Assembly: GCA_029212785.1 (NCBI GenBank)
Contig: JARGOG010000022.1
Span: 1 to 53,145, forward strand
Length of the DNA: 53,145 bases
Direction of reading: 5' to 3'
Origin: Thalassobaculaceae bacterium
Lineage (GTDB): Bacteria > Pseudomonadota > Alphaproteobacteria > Thalassobaculales > Thalassobaculaceae
Shown: piece after piece, positions 1 to 8,023 of the stretch
How the letters are laid out: every line of letters begins with the position of its first letter
How positions within the stretch are numbered: the stretch's first letter is position 1
Position numbers and translations under genes: made by a program
Notes under the pieces: generated by a model
The model's database searches: none
What the model saw: only the letters and a program-made list of their open reading frames with translations
What the model was told of the DNA's origin: nothing

Positions 1-99
1 GCCGACGGCCCCTATGCCTGGATGAACAAGGCGATGTTCGTGTCCACCGGCGACCGCAAGCCGGAAGGCCCTGTCTACCGGGTGTTCAAGGTTCTCTGA
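1..99 (+). CDS. DUF3237 family protein, C-terminal end only
   Basis: Only the last 32 codons and a TGA stop are inside the window; the gene begins before base 1. The fragment contains YAWMNKAMFVSTG and ends VYRVFKVL. This matches the closing strands of the small DUF3237 beta-barrel family, where a 'YAWLN...GTG...VYRVY' ending is typical. The biochemical role of that family is not established. A spacer of about 150 bases separates it from the LuxP-like gene, so co-transcription cannot be judged. Family assignment from so short a tail is moderate. Confidence 0.55.
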   Translation, partial: ADGPYAWMNKAMFVSTGDRKPEGPVYRVFKVL

Positions 100-249
100 C
101 CCGTCGCGCGCCCCTCCGGCCCACGGGTGGGCGCGCGGCCCGTCTGCTCTCTGCTTCGTGTCGACCCCGAAATTCGACGCGATTGCCAACTGTGCTATGG
201 TTCTCGCCAAGCTTGTCGGCGGGGCGGAGAGAACAGGCGGAGGGGAGCG

Positions 250-1371
250 ATGCGAGGAAAATCGGGCTGCCTGAGCGCGTTGTTCGCGGGTCTGTTGGCG
301 GTGCTGATTGTCACATCCGACGCCTGGGCCACGGACGATGTCGACGGGTATTACACGCTCGACGAATATTTTGAACTGCATCCGGAGCAGAAGCGGCTCA
401 CAGCCGATTTCTCGGCAGTTGTTCGGTCTGCGGCGGTGCCTGTGTCACGGCCGCCCGAGGTGCCGGTCCGGGTTCTGATCGTCTATCCCGGCCTGCAGGT
501 CTCCGACTATTGGCGCCGCAGCGTCGAAGCGTTCCGCGGGCGCATGAAGGAGCTCGGCATCGCCGTCGAGATCGACGAGTATTTCACCAAGCCCGGGACC
601 GCGCTGCGGCAGCAGGGCCGGATTGTCGAGGAGGGCATGACGACGTCGCCGGACTATGTCGTGTTCACCCTCGATGCCCTGCGTCACCAGGGCATGGTCG
701 AGCGGATCCTGTCGCACCGGACGGCCAAGGTGATCCTCCAGAACATCACGACCCCGATCAAGGCGCTCGAGCGCAATCAACCGTTCCTATATGTCGGCTT
801 CGACCATGCCGTCGGCGCCCGCATGCTAGCCGAGCGGTTCAAGCGCGAGACGCCGGGCGGCGCCCGGTTCGCCATTCTCTTCGGGCCTGAGGGCTATGTG
901 AGCACCATGCGCGGCGGCGTCTTCCTGACGGAGATGCAGGACCACGGCGCGTCTGAGCGGGTGGCCTCCTACTATGTCAACTTCGACCGCGAGCGGGCTT
1001 ACCTGGCGACCATGGACCTGCTGTCCCGGCATCAGGATCTGGATCTGATCTATGCCTGCTCGACCGATATCGCGCTCGGCGCGGTCGACGCGCTTCGGGA
1101 AACGGGGCGTCTCGGCGAGATCCTGGTGAACGGCTGGGGCGGCGGGACAGCGGAGCTGGACGCGATCGCTGCCGGCGAGCTGGATTTCACGGTGATGCGC
1201 ATGAACGACGACAATGGTGTCGCCATGGCGGAGGCGATCCGGATGGACCTGATGGGGAAAGCCGCGTCGGTCCCTCGGGTGTTCTCGGGCGATTTCCGTC
1301 TCGTCGATCAGCAGACGTCCGAAGCGGAGATCGATCGGTTGAAAGCGAATGCCTTCAGATACTCGAACTGA
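250..1371 (+). CDS. LuxP-like periplasmic autoinducer-2 binding protein
   Basis: A 373-residue secreted sugar-binding-type protein (periplasmic binding protein fold) closely resembling Vibrio LuxP, the receptor for autoinducer-2 (AI-2). The ATG at 250 is chosen because it follows a purine-rich GGAGGGGAG and opens a signal peptide (hydrophobic residues about 9-27, AWA cleavage site). An upstream in-frame start at 127 would bury this signal. Residues known to contact AI-2 in V. harveyi LuxP are all present at matching spacing: Q83, S85, W88, N165, R221, T272, D273, W296 and R317. The motifs VSDYW, LQNITTP, ACSTD, NGWGGG and MRMNDD stand out. It overlaps the downstream kinase gene by 23 bases. 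AI-2 binding is inferred from residue conservation; a ribose-like ligand is the alternative. Confidence 0.87.
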   Translation: MRGKSGCLSALFAGLLAVLIVTSDAWATDDVDGYYTLDEYFELHPEQKRLTADFSAVVRSAAVPVSRPPEVPVRVLIVYPGLQVSDYWRRSVEAFRGRMKELGIAVEIDEYFTKPGTALRQQGRIVEEGMTTSPDYVVFTLDALRHQGMVERILSHRTAKVILQNITTPIKALERNQPFLYVGFDHAVGARMLAERFKRETPGGARFAILFGPEGYVSTMRGGVFLTEMQDHGASERVASYYVNFDRERAYLATMDLLSRHQDLDLIYACSTDIALGAVDALRETGRLGEILVNGWGGGTAELDAIAAGELDFTVMRMNDDNGVAMAEAIRMDLMGKAASVPRVFSGDFRLVDQQTSEAEIDRLKANAFRYSN

Positions 1372-3541
1372 TCCTCCGGAGCCCAGGTTCGAGGTCGCGC
1401 TGTCGACACTGGTTGTCTCGATCTTTCTCGTCCTGGGCCTGACCGTCGCATTTATCCTGGTGGTCAGCGGCTATCAGATCGCGCGCAAGGCGATCGAGAC
1501 CGATGTCGAACGTCATCGGGCTGGCACGCAACAGATCGCCCACCTGATCGTCTCCTCGCGCCTGCAGAATGTTCGGCAATTGATCGAATTGACCGTGGAG
1601 GACAGTGCCCTGCGCACGGCCATGGCCCGCGGTGACCGGCAGGGCGTCGAATCCCATCTCACCGGCGTGTTCTATGCGCAGGAGGAGGGCGGCATCGATA
1701 TTCTGTTCGCCCTGCTGGACGACGGCGGCGGGGTGATCGACGCGGGCCGGCAGGTTCACCGGCCCGAAGAGCTGCTCCAGATCGCCAAAGATCATCAGGC
1801 TTTCGCCATGGTCGACCAAGTGGTCGAACTCGGAAGAGGGGCGGAGAGCGACGCTCTCGTGCTCAGCAGCCAGGACGTCTTGGATCCCGAAACCGGCCGA
1901 GTCCTCGGCACGCTGTATGGCGGGCTGTCGCTCGACGACAATGTCAGCCTGGTATCGGCAATCGGCCATGCCTCTGGCGCATCGGTCGCGATGCTGGAAG
2001 TCGCAGGGCGGACAACGGATCCGGTGGTGATGCCGGAAGTGCCAATCGCCGGGGCCAAGGGGGCCGCCCTGGAGGGCGGCGCGGCCAACGGGTTCAGGCA
2101 ATTTCGCAGCGAATTGCCGCTGTGGGCCCCGGACGGCAACCCGATCATGCTGATCAGCAACCACCCTCTATGGGCGGTTCAGGAGCTCGGCCGCAGTTAC
2201 CGAATCGTTATCGTCGCCATCGTCGCGACGACCATCATTCTAGCCGCGATCGGGGCCTGGATCCTGAGGCAGGTGACCCGTCGGGCGACTGCGTCGCTGT
2301 CCGCCTATGTCGCCGAGGTCAATCGCCATGACGCCCGCGCCCGCTTCCGCAGGACGGTCGTGCACGAATTCAACCAGGTCGGCCAGACCCTGTCGCGCTT
2401 CGTGGCGGCCTTCCGGGAGAGCGATGCCCGGGCCCAGGTGATCCTGAACAACGCGCCGATCTCGATCACCATCAAGGCGCCGGACGGTGTCTACACTTTC
2501 GTGAACCGCGAATTCGAGTCGTCGATCGGCCTGTCGGCTCTGGAGGTCGTCGGCAAGCAGACGGGCGAGCTGTTCCCGGTGGAAATCGCTGAGGCGATCA
2601 ACCGCAGCGACCAGACCGTCACGGAGCTGCGGACCAACGTCCAGTTCGAGGCGGAATTGGAATTGAACGGGACGTTCAGGGCCTTTCTGGTCACCAAGTT
2701 CCCGCTGCTTTCCGCCGATGGCGACGTGACCGGGGTGTGCAGCATCACCTCCGACATCACGCAGATGAAGCTGTCGGAGAAGGCGCTGACCGAGGCGCTG
2801 GTGGCGGCGGAGAGTGCCAGCCAGGCGAAGTCCCGGTTCCTCGCGACCATGAGCCACGAGTTCCGCACCCCGCTGAATGCCATTCTGGGGTTCAGCGACC
2901 TGATCCGAGGCGAGTATATGGGGCCGGTCGGGAACGCGACCTATGCCGAGTATGCCGATGACATCCACCGCAGCGGTCAGCAGATGCTGGAACTGGTCGA
3001 CGAGGTTCTCGACAGCGCCGCCATCGAGGCCGGCCAGCGCCTGTTCAATCATGATCCGGTCGATCTGGGCGCGGTCATCGACGAAGCCGTGCGGCGTTTC
3101 CAGCCAGCCGTTGCCGACAAGCGTCTGACGCTCGCGGCCGATGTCGAAGACCGGTTGCCGGAGATCCGCAGCGACCATCGCGCCATCGTGCAGGTGCTGC
3201 AAAACCTGCTCTCCAATGCCGTCAAATTCACCCAGCCCGACGGCCGGATCACCGTCCGGGCGTATGAGGCGGCGGCTCCTGAAACGGGGATCGCAGGGGT
3301 GGTTCTGCAGGTGACGGACAACGGCATCGGCATGACGCCGGAAGTGGTGGCGACTGTCACCGAGCCGTTCTTCCAGGACAAGACCGACCCGCATCTGGCG
3401 GAGGCCGGCACCGGACTCGGCCTGTCGATCGTCAAATCGATCGTCGGCTCGCTCGGCGGCGGGTTGAAGATCGAGAGCGAACTGACGAAGGGGACCGTGG
3501 TGACAGTCTGGCTGCCGATGGGAGAGCCGTCGGTCGGGTAG
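1349..3541 (+). CDS. LuxQ-like sensor histidine kinase without receiver domain
   Basis: A 730-residue inner-membrane sensor kinase. Transmembrane segments lie near residues 18-40 and 284-306, with a periplasmic sensor of about 240 residues between them. Then come a short linker with EFNQVGQTL (Vibrio LuxQ has a similar EFDHIGSTL), a PAS domain about 350-475, and HisKA with phospho-acceptor H503 in MSHEFRTP. A HATPase_c domain follows, with N box LQNLLSNAVKF, DNGIGM and GTGLGLSIVK. The order matches LuxQ, but the protein stops after the ATPase domain and lacks the receiver module of Vibrio LuxQ. It overlaps the LuxP-like gene, as luxPQ do in Vibrio. In that system LuxP sits on the periplasmic sensor and ligand switches kinase to phosphatase; here that is inferred. 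The partner response regulator is not in the window. Confidence 0.85.
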   Translation: MPSDTRTDPPEPRFEVALSTLVVSIFLVLGLTVAFILVVSGYQIARKAIETDVERHRAGTQQIAHLIVSSRLQNVRQLIELTVEDSALRTAMARGDRQGVESHLTGVFYAQEEGGIDILFALLDDGGGVIDAGRQVHRPEELLQIAKDHQAFAMVDQVVELGRGAESDALVLSSQDVLDPETGRVLGTLYGGLSLDDNVSLVSAIGHASGASVAMLEVAGRTTDPVVMPEVPIAGAKGAALEGGAANGFRQFRSELPLWAPDGNPIMLISNHPLWAVQELGRSYRIVIVAIVATTIILAAIGAWILRQVTRRATASLSAYVAEVNRHDARARFRRTVVHEFNQVGQTLSRFVAAFRESDARAQVILNNAPISITIKAPDGVYTFVNREFESSIGLSALEVVGKQTGELFPVEIAEAINRSDQTVTELRTNVQFEAELELNGTFRAFLVTKFPLLSADGDVTGVCSITSDITQMKLSEKALTEALVAAESASQAKSRFLATMSHEFRTPLNAILGFSDLIRGEYMGPVGNATYAEYADDIHRSGQQMLELVDEVLDSAAIEAGQRLFNHDPVDLGAVIDEAVRRFQPAVADKRLTLAADVEDRLPEIRSDHRAIVQVLQNLLSNAVKFTQPDGRITVRAYEAAAPETGIAGVVLQVTDNGIGMTPEVVATVTEPFFQDKTDPHLAEAGTGLGLSIVKSIVGSLGGGLKIESELTKGTVVTVWLPMGEPSVG

Positions 3542-3596
3542 GGCAGGGAAGAGGTCGCCGGGTCAACCGGGGACATGCGCGGGGAGAGGAACAGCC

Positions 3597-4505
3597 ATGG
3601 GATTCAGGTCAACGGTGCCGGCGTTCGGCAAAAAGGTGATCATCGAGGCGCGGGTGAACGAGTACATGCCGCGCGACGTCAATCCGAACGTGCCCTTCAC
3701 ACCCGACGAGATCGTCGAGGCCGCTGTCGCCTGCCGGGAGGCGGGCGCCGCCATCTGCCACTACCATGCGCGCAATCCCGACGGCTCGCCGAACCATGAT
3801 CCGGAGACCTATATCGAGACCATCCGCAAGCTTCGCGCGGCCAGCGACATCCTGATCAACCCCACGCTCGGCCAGGTCACCCTGAAATCCTCCGACGAAG
3901 CGCGGCTGCAGCACATCGTGTCGGCGAGCCGGGAGCCCGGTCTGACGCCGGATTTCGCCCCCATCGACATCGGGTCGACCAATGTCGACGTCTATGACCC
4001 GGCGGCGAAGACGATGCGGACCGACACGCTCGCCTATGTGAACACGCCGAAGACCTGTGCCTATTTCGCCCGGCGCATGCGCGAGGTCGGGGTCAAGCCG
4101 GTGGCGGTCTCCTGGACAATCCCCTTCACCCGCATGTTCGAGGCGTTCTTGGAGATGGGCCTGCTCGACCAGCCGGCCTATCTGCTGTTCGCGCTGTCCG
4201 ACTCGGGGTATCTGGGTGGCCATCCGGGGACCATAAAGGGTCTGCTGTCCCACCTGGAGTATCTGCCGCAGGGGTTCCGCTACGAGTGGTCGGTCAACAG
4301 CAAGGTGGGCAACCTGTTCGGACCCGCCGCCCTGGCCCTGGAAATGGGCGGACATGTGGCCATCGGGCTCGGCGACTATCCCTACCCGGAGCTGGGCACG
4401 CCGACGAACGCCGATTTGGTCAGACGGATCGCCGAGCATGCCGAGGCTTTCGGCCGCGCGCCCGCCTCCCCGGCGGAAACCCGCGCCCTGCTCGGGATGA
4501 GCTGA
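3597..4505 (+). CDS. Beta-keto acid cleavage enzyme (BKACE, DUF849)
   Basis: A 302-residue TIM-barrel metalloenzyme of the BKACE/DUF849 family. Members condense a beta-keto acid with acetyl-CoA or another acyl-CoA, giving acetoacetate plus a new CoA ester; the founding member is the lysine-fermentation enzyme Kce. The metal-binding HxH appears as H55 and H57 in CHYHARNPDG, a hallmark of the family, and the length is typical. The ATG at 3597 is preceded by GGGGAGAGGA. The gene lies 55 bases after the LuxQ-like kinase on the same strand, so it may share its transcript. The specific substrate cannot be read from the sequence, since the family has many subgroups. Confidence 0.85.
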   Translation: MGFRSTVPAFGKKVIIEARVNEYMPRDVNPNVPFTPDEIVEAAVACREAGAAICHYHARNPDGSPNHDPETYIETIRKLRAASDILINPTLGQVTLKSSDEARLQHIVSASREPGLTPDFAPIDIGSTNVDVYDPAAKTMRTDTLAYVNTPKTCAYFARRMREVGVKPVAVSWTIPFTRMFEAFLEMGLLDQPAYLLFALSDSGYLGGHPGTIKGLLSHLEYLPQGFRYEWSVNSKVGNLFGPAALALEMGGHVAIGLGDYPYPELGTPTNADLVRRIAEHAEAFGRAPASPAETRALLGMS

Positions 4506-4517
4506 GCACCCTGCGAA

Positions 4518-4602
4518 TGGTGGCCCCGGAGGGACTCGAACCCTCACGCCCGAAGGCTCGCGATTTTAAGTCGCGTGCGTCTACCAGTTCCGCCACGGGG
4601 CC
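4518..4602 (-). tRNA. tRNA-Leu (anticodon UAA)
   Basis: An 85-nt class II tRNA on the minus strand. The acceptor stem GGCCCCG pairs perfectly with CGGGGCC, followed by discriminator A and an encoded CCA. The anticodon loop CTTAAAA sits on a CGCGA/TCGCG stem and gives UAA, decoding UUA and UUG. A long variable arm with GCCTTCGGGC, and a T arm GAGGG-TTCGAGT-CCCTC, complete the cloverleaf. It lies between the converging BKACE gene and the alpha/beta hydrolase. No integrase or attachment-site duplication is visible next to it. Confidence 0.96.
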
Positions 4603-4632
4603 GTGTTTCGTGTGCCGGGTGCGACCGGTTCT

Positions 4633-5433
4633 CTACAGCATATCGTCGAAGTCATGCCAGATCGCCTTGAACCACCCGCGCCAGCCGGGGCCCAGCATCA
4701 GGTTGTGCGGGGCGTCGTCCAAGCGCAGGTGCGATCCGCCGTAGAAGGCGGCGATGGCCGCGTCCTGGCCCGGGGGGTGGCGGGCCGGGTCGTCGCGCCC
4801 GCCTTCGACCACTAGGATCGGCAGGTCGCGGTCGAAGGCCTGGGGGTCGACCGGAATGCGCAGGTCGTAGCGCTGATTCAGCAGGCGGGGGCTCTCGGCG
4901 CAGATCTGCTCGGCGAGTGCCGACAGTTCCGCCTCGTCCAGATGCGGGGCGTAGCGCACGCCGACCTGCTCGGCATTCAGCGGCGGGCAGAGCGCGTCTT
5001 CGGCCACCATCGGCACCTTGGCGGCGCCGGGCAGGTTTCCGGAAGGCGAGGGGCAGACCAGCAGCAGGCCCGCCACGTCGCGCTGCTGGGCGGCCAGAGC
5101 GACGATAAGCCCGCCGAGCGAATGACCGACCACGACCGGGCGGCCGGGGATCGCGTCGATCGCCATGACCACGTCCTGCACCATTTCGGCGACCCCGGCG
5201 GTGACGAACGCGGCGTCGGGCTCCAGCCCGCCATGGCCACGCAGGTCGAGGGCGTGCACCTGGCGACCGTCCTCGGCCAGGCGGTCGACCCATTTGTCCC
5301 AGCACCAGGCCCCGTGATAGGCGCCATGCACCAGCAGCACCGGCCGGCGGCGGTCGTTTTGCGCCGAGCCGCTGATCGTGGAGTGTAGTCGTGCCTGTCC
5401 GAGCAGCTTGACCGATTTGCCGGCTATGCTCAC
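4633..5433 (-). CDS. Alpha/beta hydrolase
   Basis: A 266-residue serine hydrolase of the alpha/beta fold. The oxyanion loop is LLVHGAYHG, the nucleophile elbow GHSLGG gives S105, the acid is D214 or D215 in EGGRDD, and the histidine is H243 in APHN. The short, lid-poor form resembles small esterases of the methylesterase/EstA type, but the substrate cannot be named. The start is GTG at 5433, preceded by GGGAGG at a good distance. No ATG in frame gives the complete N-terminal strand. It runs opposite to the BKACE gene and is separated by 122 bases from the aminotransferase upstream on the same strand. Confidence 0.82.
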   Translation of the reverse strand: MSIAGKSVKLLGQARLHSTISGSAQNDRRRPVLLVHGAYHGAWCWDKWVDRLAEDGRQVHALDLRGHGGLEPDAAFVTAGVAEMVQDVVMAIDAIPGRPVVVGHSLGGLIVALAAQQRDVAGLLLVCPSPSGNLPGAAKVPMVAEDALCPPLNAEQVGVRYAPHLDEAELSALAEQICAESPRLLNQRYDLRIPVDPQAFDRDLPILVVEGGRDDPARHPPGQDAAIAAFYGGSHLRLDDAPHNLMLGPGWRGWFKAIWHDFDDML

Positions 5434-5555
5434 GCGAGACCTCCCTGAGTGTTCGCACGTGTCTTCATGCGTTGCGAAACACTGTAGGCGCACGCGTTCG
5501 GCCGCGACACCCCTTGAGGGTGCCGCGGTGCCCGATACGGCGAAGAATGGCGGCG

Positions 5556-6497
5556 TTATTCGGCGGCGTTCGCCTTGGCCGTTCCGTAGACCGGCATGCG
5601 CCATTCGGCATGCGCGCCGGTGGTGCCGTGGCAGACGTCGAAATACCGCTCCTGCAGACGCTTGGTGATCGGACCGACGTCCCCGGAGCCGACCGCCAGC
5701 TTGTCGATCGAGGTGATCGGCGTGACTTCCCAGGCGGTGCCGCAGAAGAAGGCCTCGTCGGCGGCGACCAGCTCGGAGCGGTCGACGTCGCGTTCCACCG
5801 CCGGCGTGCCCATCTCCTCGAGCAGTTGCAGCACCGTGGTCCGGGTGATGCTTTCCAGGATGTCGGAGGAGGTGTGCGGGGTGATCGGCACACCGTCGCG
5901 GACCATGAAGAAGCACATGCCGGGACCCTCGGCGACCTTGCCGCGGCTGTTCAGCAGGATCGCGGTGTCGTAGCCGTCGGCATTCGCCTGCAGCGTGGCG
6001 AGGCGGCCGTTCTGGTAGTTGGCATTGACCTTGGCGCGCATCGGCATGGCGTTGTCGGGCACGCGCATCCAGGAGCTGACCTGGGCGGAGATGCCTTCGG
6101 TGATCTTCGCCGTGCGCGGCCGCTCCTGCGCGGTGACCGCCAGCCCGATCGGTCCGGTGACGTTCTGTCCACCATAGCCGGCGACATAGGTCGTGGTCAT
6201 GATGTGGACATTCTCGCCCTGGAAGCCGTTGGCGCGGATCAGCTCGATGGTCTTCTCGGTCACGTATTCCGGGGTGATGATCTCGTCGTAGCGCATGAAG
6301 CGCTGGGAGAAGACCAGTCGGTCCATGTGCTCCGCCATGCGGAACAGGTACATCTCCTGCTGGTCCGCATTCCAGTAGCCGCGCACCCCCTCGAAAACGG
6401 CAGAGCCGAACTTGAAGGCCGCCGTGTCGACGTGAACCGTGCCTTCGTTCCAGGGCACGATACGGTCGTCCATAAGCACGTATTTGGGGGTCGCCAT
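5556..6497 (-). CDS. ilvE: Branched-chain amino acid aminotransferase, fold type IV
   Basis: A 313-residue pyridoxal-phosphate aminotransferase of class IV that interconverts leucine, isoleucine and valine with their 2-oxo acids, using glutamate/2-oxoglutarate. The PLP lysine is K156 in AKVNANYQNG, and the cofactor-binding E190 lies in KVAEGPG. FEGVRGYW near residue 35 is typical of BCATs. The ATG at 6497 has AAGGA 8 bases upstream; a TTG two codons earlier is the only other option. A D-amino-acid transaminase within the same fold is less likely given the BCAT-like FEGVRGY and NANYQNG. It is cytoplasmic and appears to be a single transcription unit. Confidence 0.88.
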   Translation of the reverse strand: MATPKYVLMDDRIVPWNEGTVHVDTAAFKFGSAVFEGVRGYWNADQQEMYLFRMAEHMDRLVFSQRFMRYDEIITPEYVTEKTIELIRANGFQGENVHIMTTTYVAGYGGQNVTGPIGLAVTAQERPRTAKITEGISAQVSSWMRVPDNAMPMRAKVNANYQNGRLATLQANADGYDTAILLNSRGKVAEGPGMCFFMVRDGVPITPHTSSDILESITRTTVLQLLEEMGTPAVERDVDRSELVAADEAFFCGTAWEVTPITSIDKLAVGSGDVGPITKRLQERYFDVCHGTTGAHAEWRMPVYGTAKANAAE

Positions 6498-6626
6498 GAT
6501 CAAGATCCTTCGAGTATTGGTGCGGCCGAGTATTGAGGCGGGGGATCGTCGTGAAACCTAGACCCCGCAATGCGCCGACGCGGGAGCGGGCAATCTAGGA
6601 CCGTCGCAGGCCGGCGACAACCCGGC

Positions 6627-7994
6627 TCATTTGCCCCGCAGTGCTGCCATACCCTTTTCGCGCAGCTTGTCCGCCTTCTCCGAGCCCTCGACCAGTTCGA
6701 CCAGGCGGACCGTGCAGAACAGATCGACCGAGGAGACGTCGACGTCGTTCGACTCCAGGCGCTTGAGCAGATCCGTCGACTTCTCGCTCAGTTTGCTGCC
6801 GATCGTCTTCATCGCGCTGCTGATCTCGTCGTCGAGCCCGACATCGCCGGCGTATTGCTTGCAGAGCCGCAGCGAGACGATCTGATCCTCCACCGCGCGG
6901 AACTGATCGCGGCTGGTGGTCGCGTTATCGGTCGGCGCGCCCAGGGCATCGATTGCCGCCACGGCTTTCGGCGCGGCGCCGGCGACGACGGTCTCCCGCG
7001 CCAGCCGACCGAGCTCGGCCTTCACCCGCTCGATCTGGCGGGCCACACCGCGACCGCCTCCGCCGGCCGCTTTGGCCTCGCGCTCCAGCGTCTTCAGCTC
7101 GTTGCCGAGCGAGCGGGCCACGGTGATCGGGTCGTCCTTGTTCTGCTCGGCCTCCGTCCGGATGTCGATGATGCGGTCTTCCTGCTGGCTGGCGACCGCT
7201 TCGCCGACCTGGCCACCCATCGACTTGATCAAGTCGCCCGCGCCCTCGTCGATCAGGCGCTCGATCAGCGCCGGCAGCATGGCCGGAGAGGCAAGGCGGG
7301 CCATCAGCGACAGCACGATGATCGGCAGGCCGTCGCGGTCGATCACCGCGGTCTTGGTCAGCCCGGCAACGACATGGCTCAGGCTCTGGTTGTCGATCTC
7401 GGCGATCGGTGGCGGCGGCAGGTTGCGCCGCATCTCGGTGATGGGGCCGGCGATCGCGAGTGCCGTGACGATGTCGTCGAGCGAAGCCAGGATCTCGGGG
7501 CCGCCGAGCTGTTCCTGAAGCTTGGCGCGGCCGCCTTTCTCCTTGGTGCTGGCGTCACGGAAACCCTTCAGCGCGGCATAGGCGGCCTGCCAGAACGGGT
7601 CCGCGGCCGCGTCGACGGCAGCGGCGTCGCTCGGGTCCAGGGTCTTGATCGCCGCGAGCATCGGGGAGAGTCCGGCCTCGCCCAGCAGTTTCTCGGTTTC
7701 GCTCCAGATCGGTTTCAGGGCGCTGCGCGGGATCCGGCCGAGCGCCTTGCGTGGGGTGTTCGGATTGTAGAGCAGATCCTCGAACGGCCGGCAGAATATG
7801 CGCATCGGTGTCAGCCGCCGGGGTGGCCGGATCAGGCGCAGCCGCGGCCGGATCTGGCTCAGCATGGCGACGGAGACCGCGTGCTGGGACGGTCGCAGGC
7901 GGCGCAGCTCCAGGGCGGCAACCAGCTTCTCGAACTCGGCCTCCGGAATCTCGAAGACCTTGTTCGCCATGTTGTCGAGGGACGTGTCGCTCAT
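6627..7994 (-). CDS. Uncharacterised helical protein (455 aa), partner of the upstream gene
   Basis: A 455-residue cytoplasmic protein that I do not recognise. No signal peptide or membrane segment is visible. It is mostly helical, with a proline/arginine-rich stretch near residues 45-70 (RPPRRLTPMRIFCRP) and a glycine patch AAGGGGRG near residue 295 inside a charged, probably coiled-coil region. The ATG at 7994 follows GGAGGGAG. It is 29 bases downstream of another unknown gene on the same strand, so the two are almost certainly co-transcribed and may form a complex. Codon use and base composition match the surroundings, so recent transfer is not indicated. Function unknown. Confidence 0.75.
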   Translation of the reverse strand: MSDTSLDNMANKVFEIPEAEFEKLVAALELRRLRPSQHAVSVAMLSQIRPRLRLIRPPRRLTPMRIFCRPFEDLLYNPNTPRKALGRIPRSALKPIWSETEKLLGEAGLSPMLAAIKTLDPSDAAAVDAAADPFWQAAYAALKGFRDASTKEKGGRAKLQEQLGGPEILASLDDIVTALAIAGPITEMRRNLPPPPIAEIDNQSLSHVVAGLTKTAVIDRDGLPIIVLSLMARLASPAMLPALIERLIDEGAGDLIKSMGGQVGEAVASQQEDRIIDIRTEAEQNKDDPITVARSLGNELKTLEREAKAAGGGGRGVARQIERVKAELGRLARETVVAGAAPKAVAAIDALGAPTDNATTSRDQFRAVEDQIVSLRLCKQYAGDVGLDDEISSAMKTIGSKLSEKSTDLLKRLESNDVDVSSVDLFCTVRLVELVEGSEKADKLREKGMAALRGK

Positions 7995-8023
7995 TGTGCT
8001 CTCCCTCCAATCCCTATCGTCTT

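Noticed and set aside
4518-4602. tRNA-Leu as an integration site for a mobile island
   Set aside because: No integrase, no direct repeat of the tRNA end and no phage-like genes are visible nearby.
5503-5525. Hairpin CACCC-TTGAG-type structure downstream of ilvE
   Set aside because: A short stem with a mismatch and no T tract on either strand; not enough to call a terminator.
4633-6570. Single 645-codon frame that seems to fuse the hydrolase with an upstream extension
   Set aside because: The upstream half is a shadow of ilvE in another frame; the true hydrolase starts at GTG 5433 with its own ribosome site.
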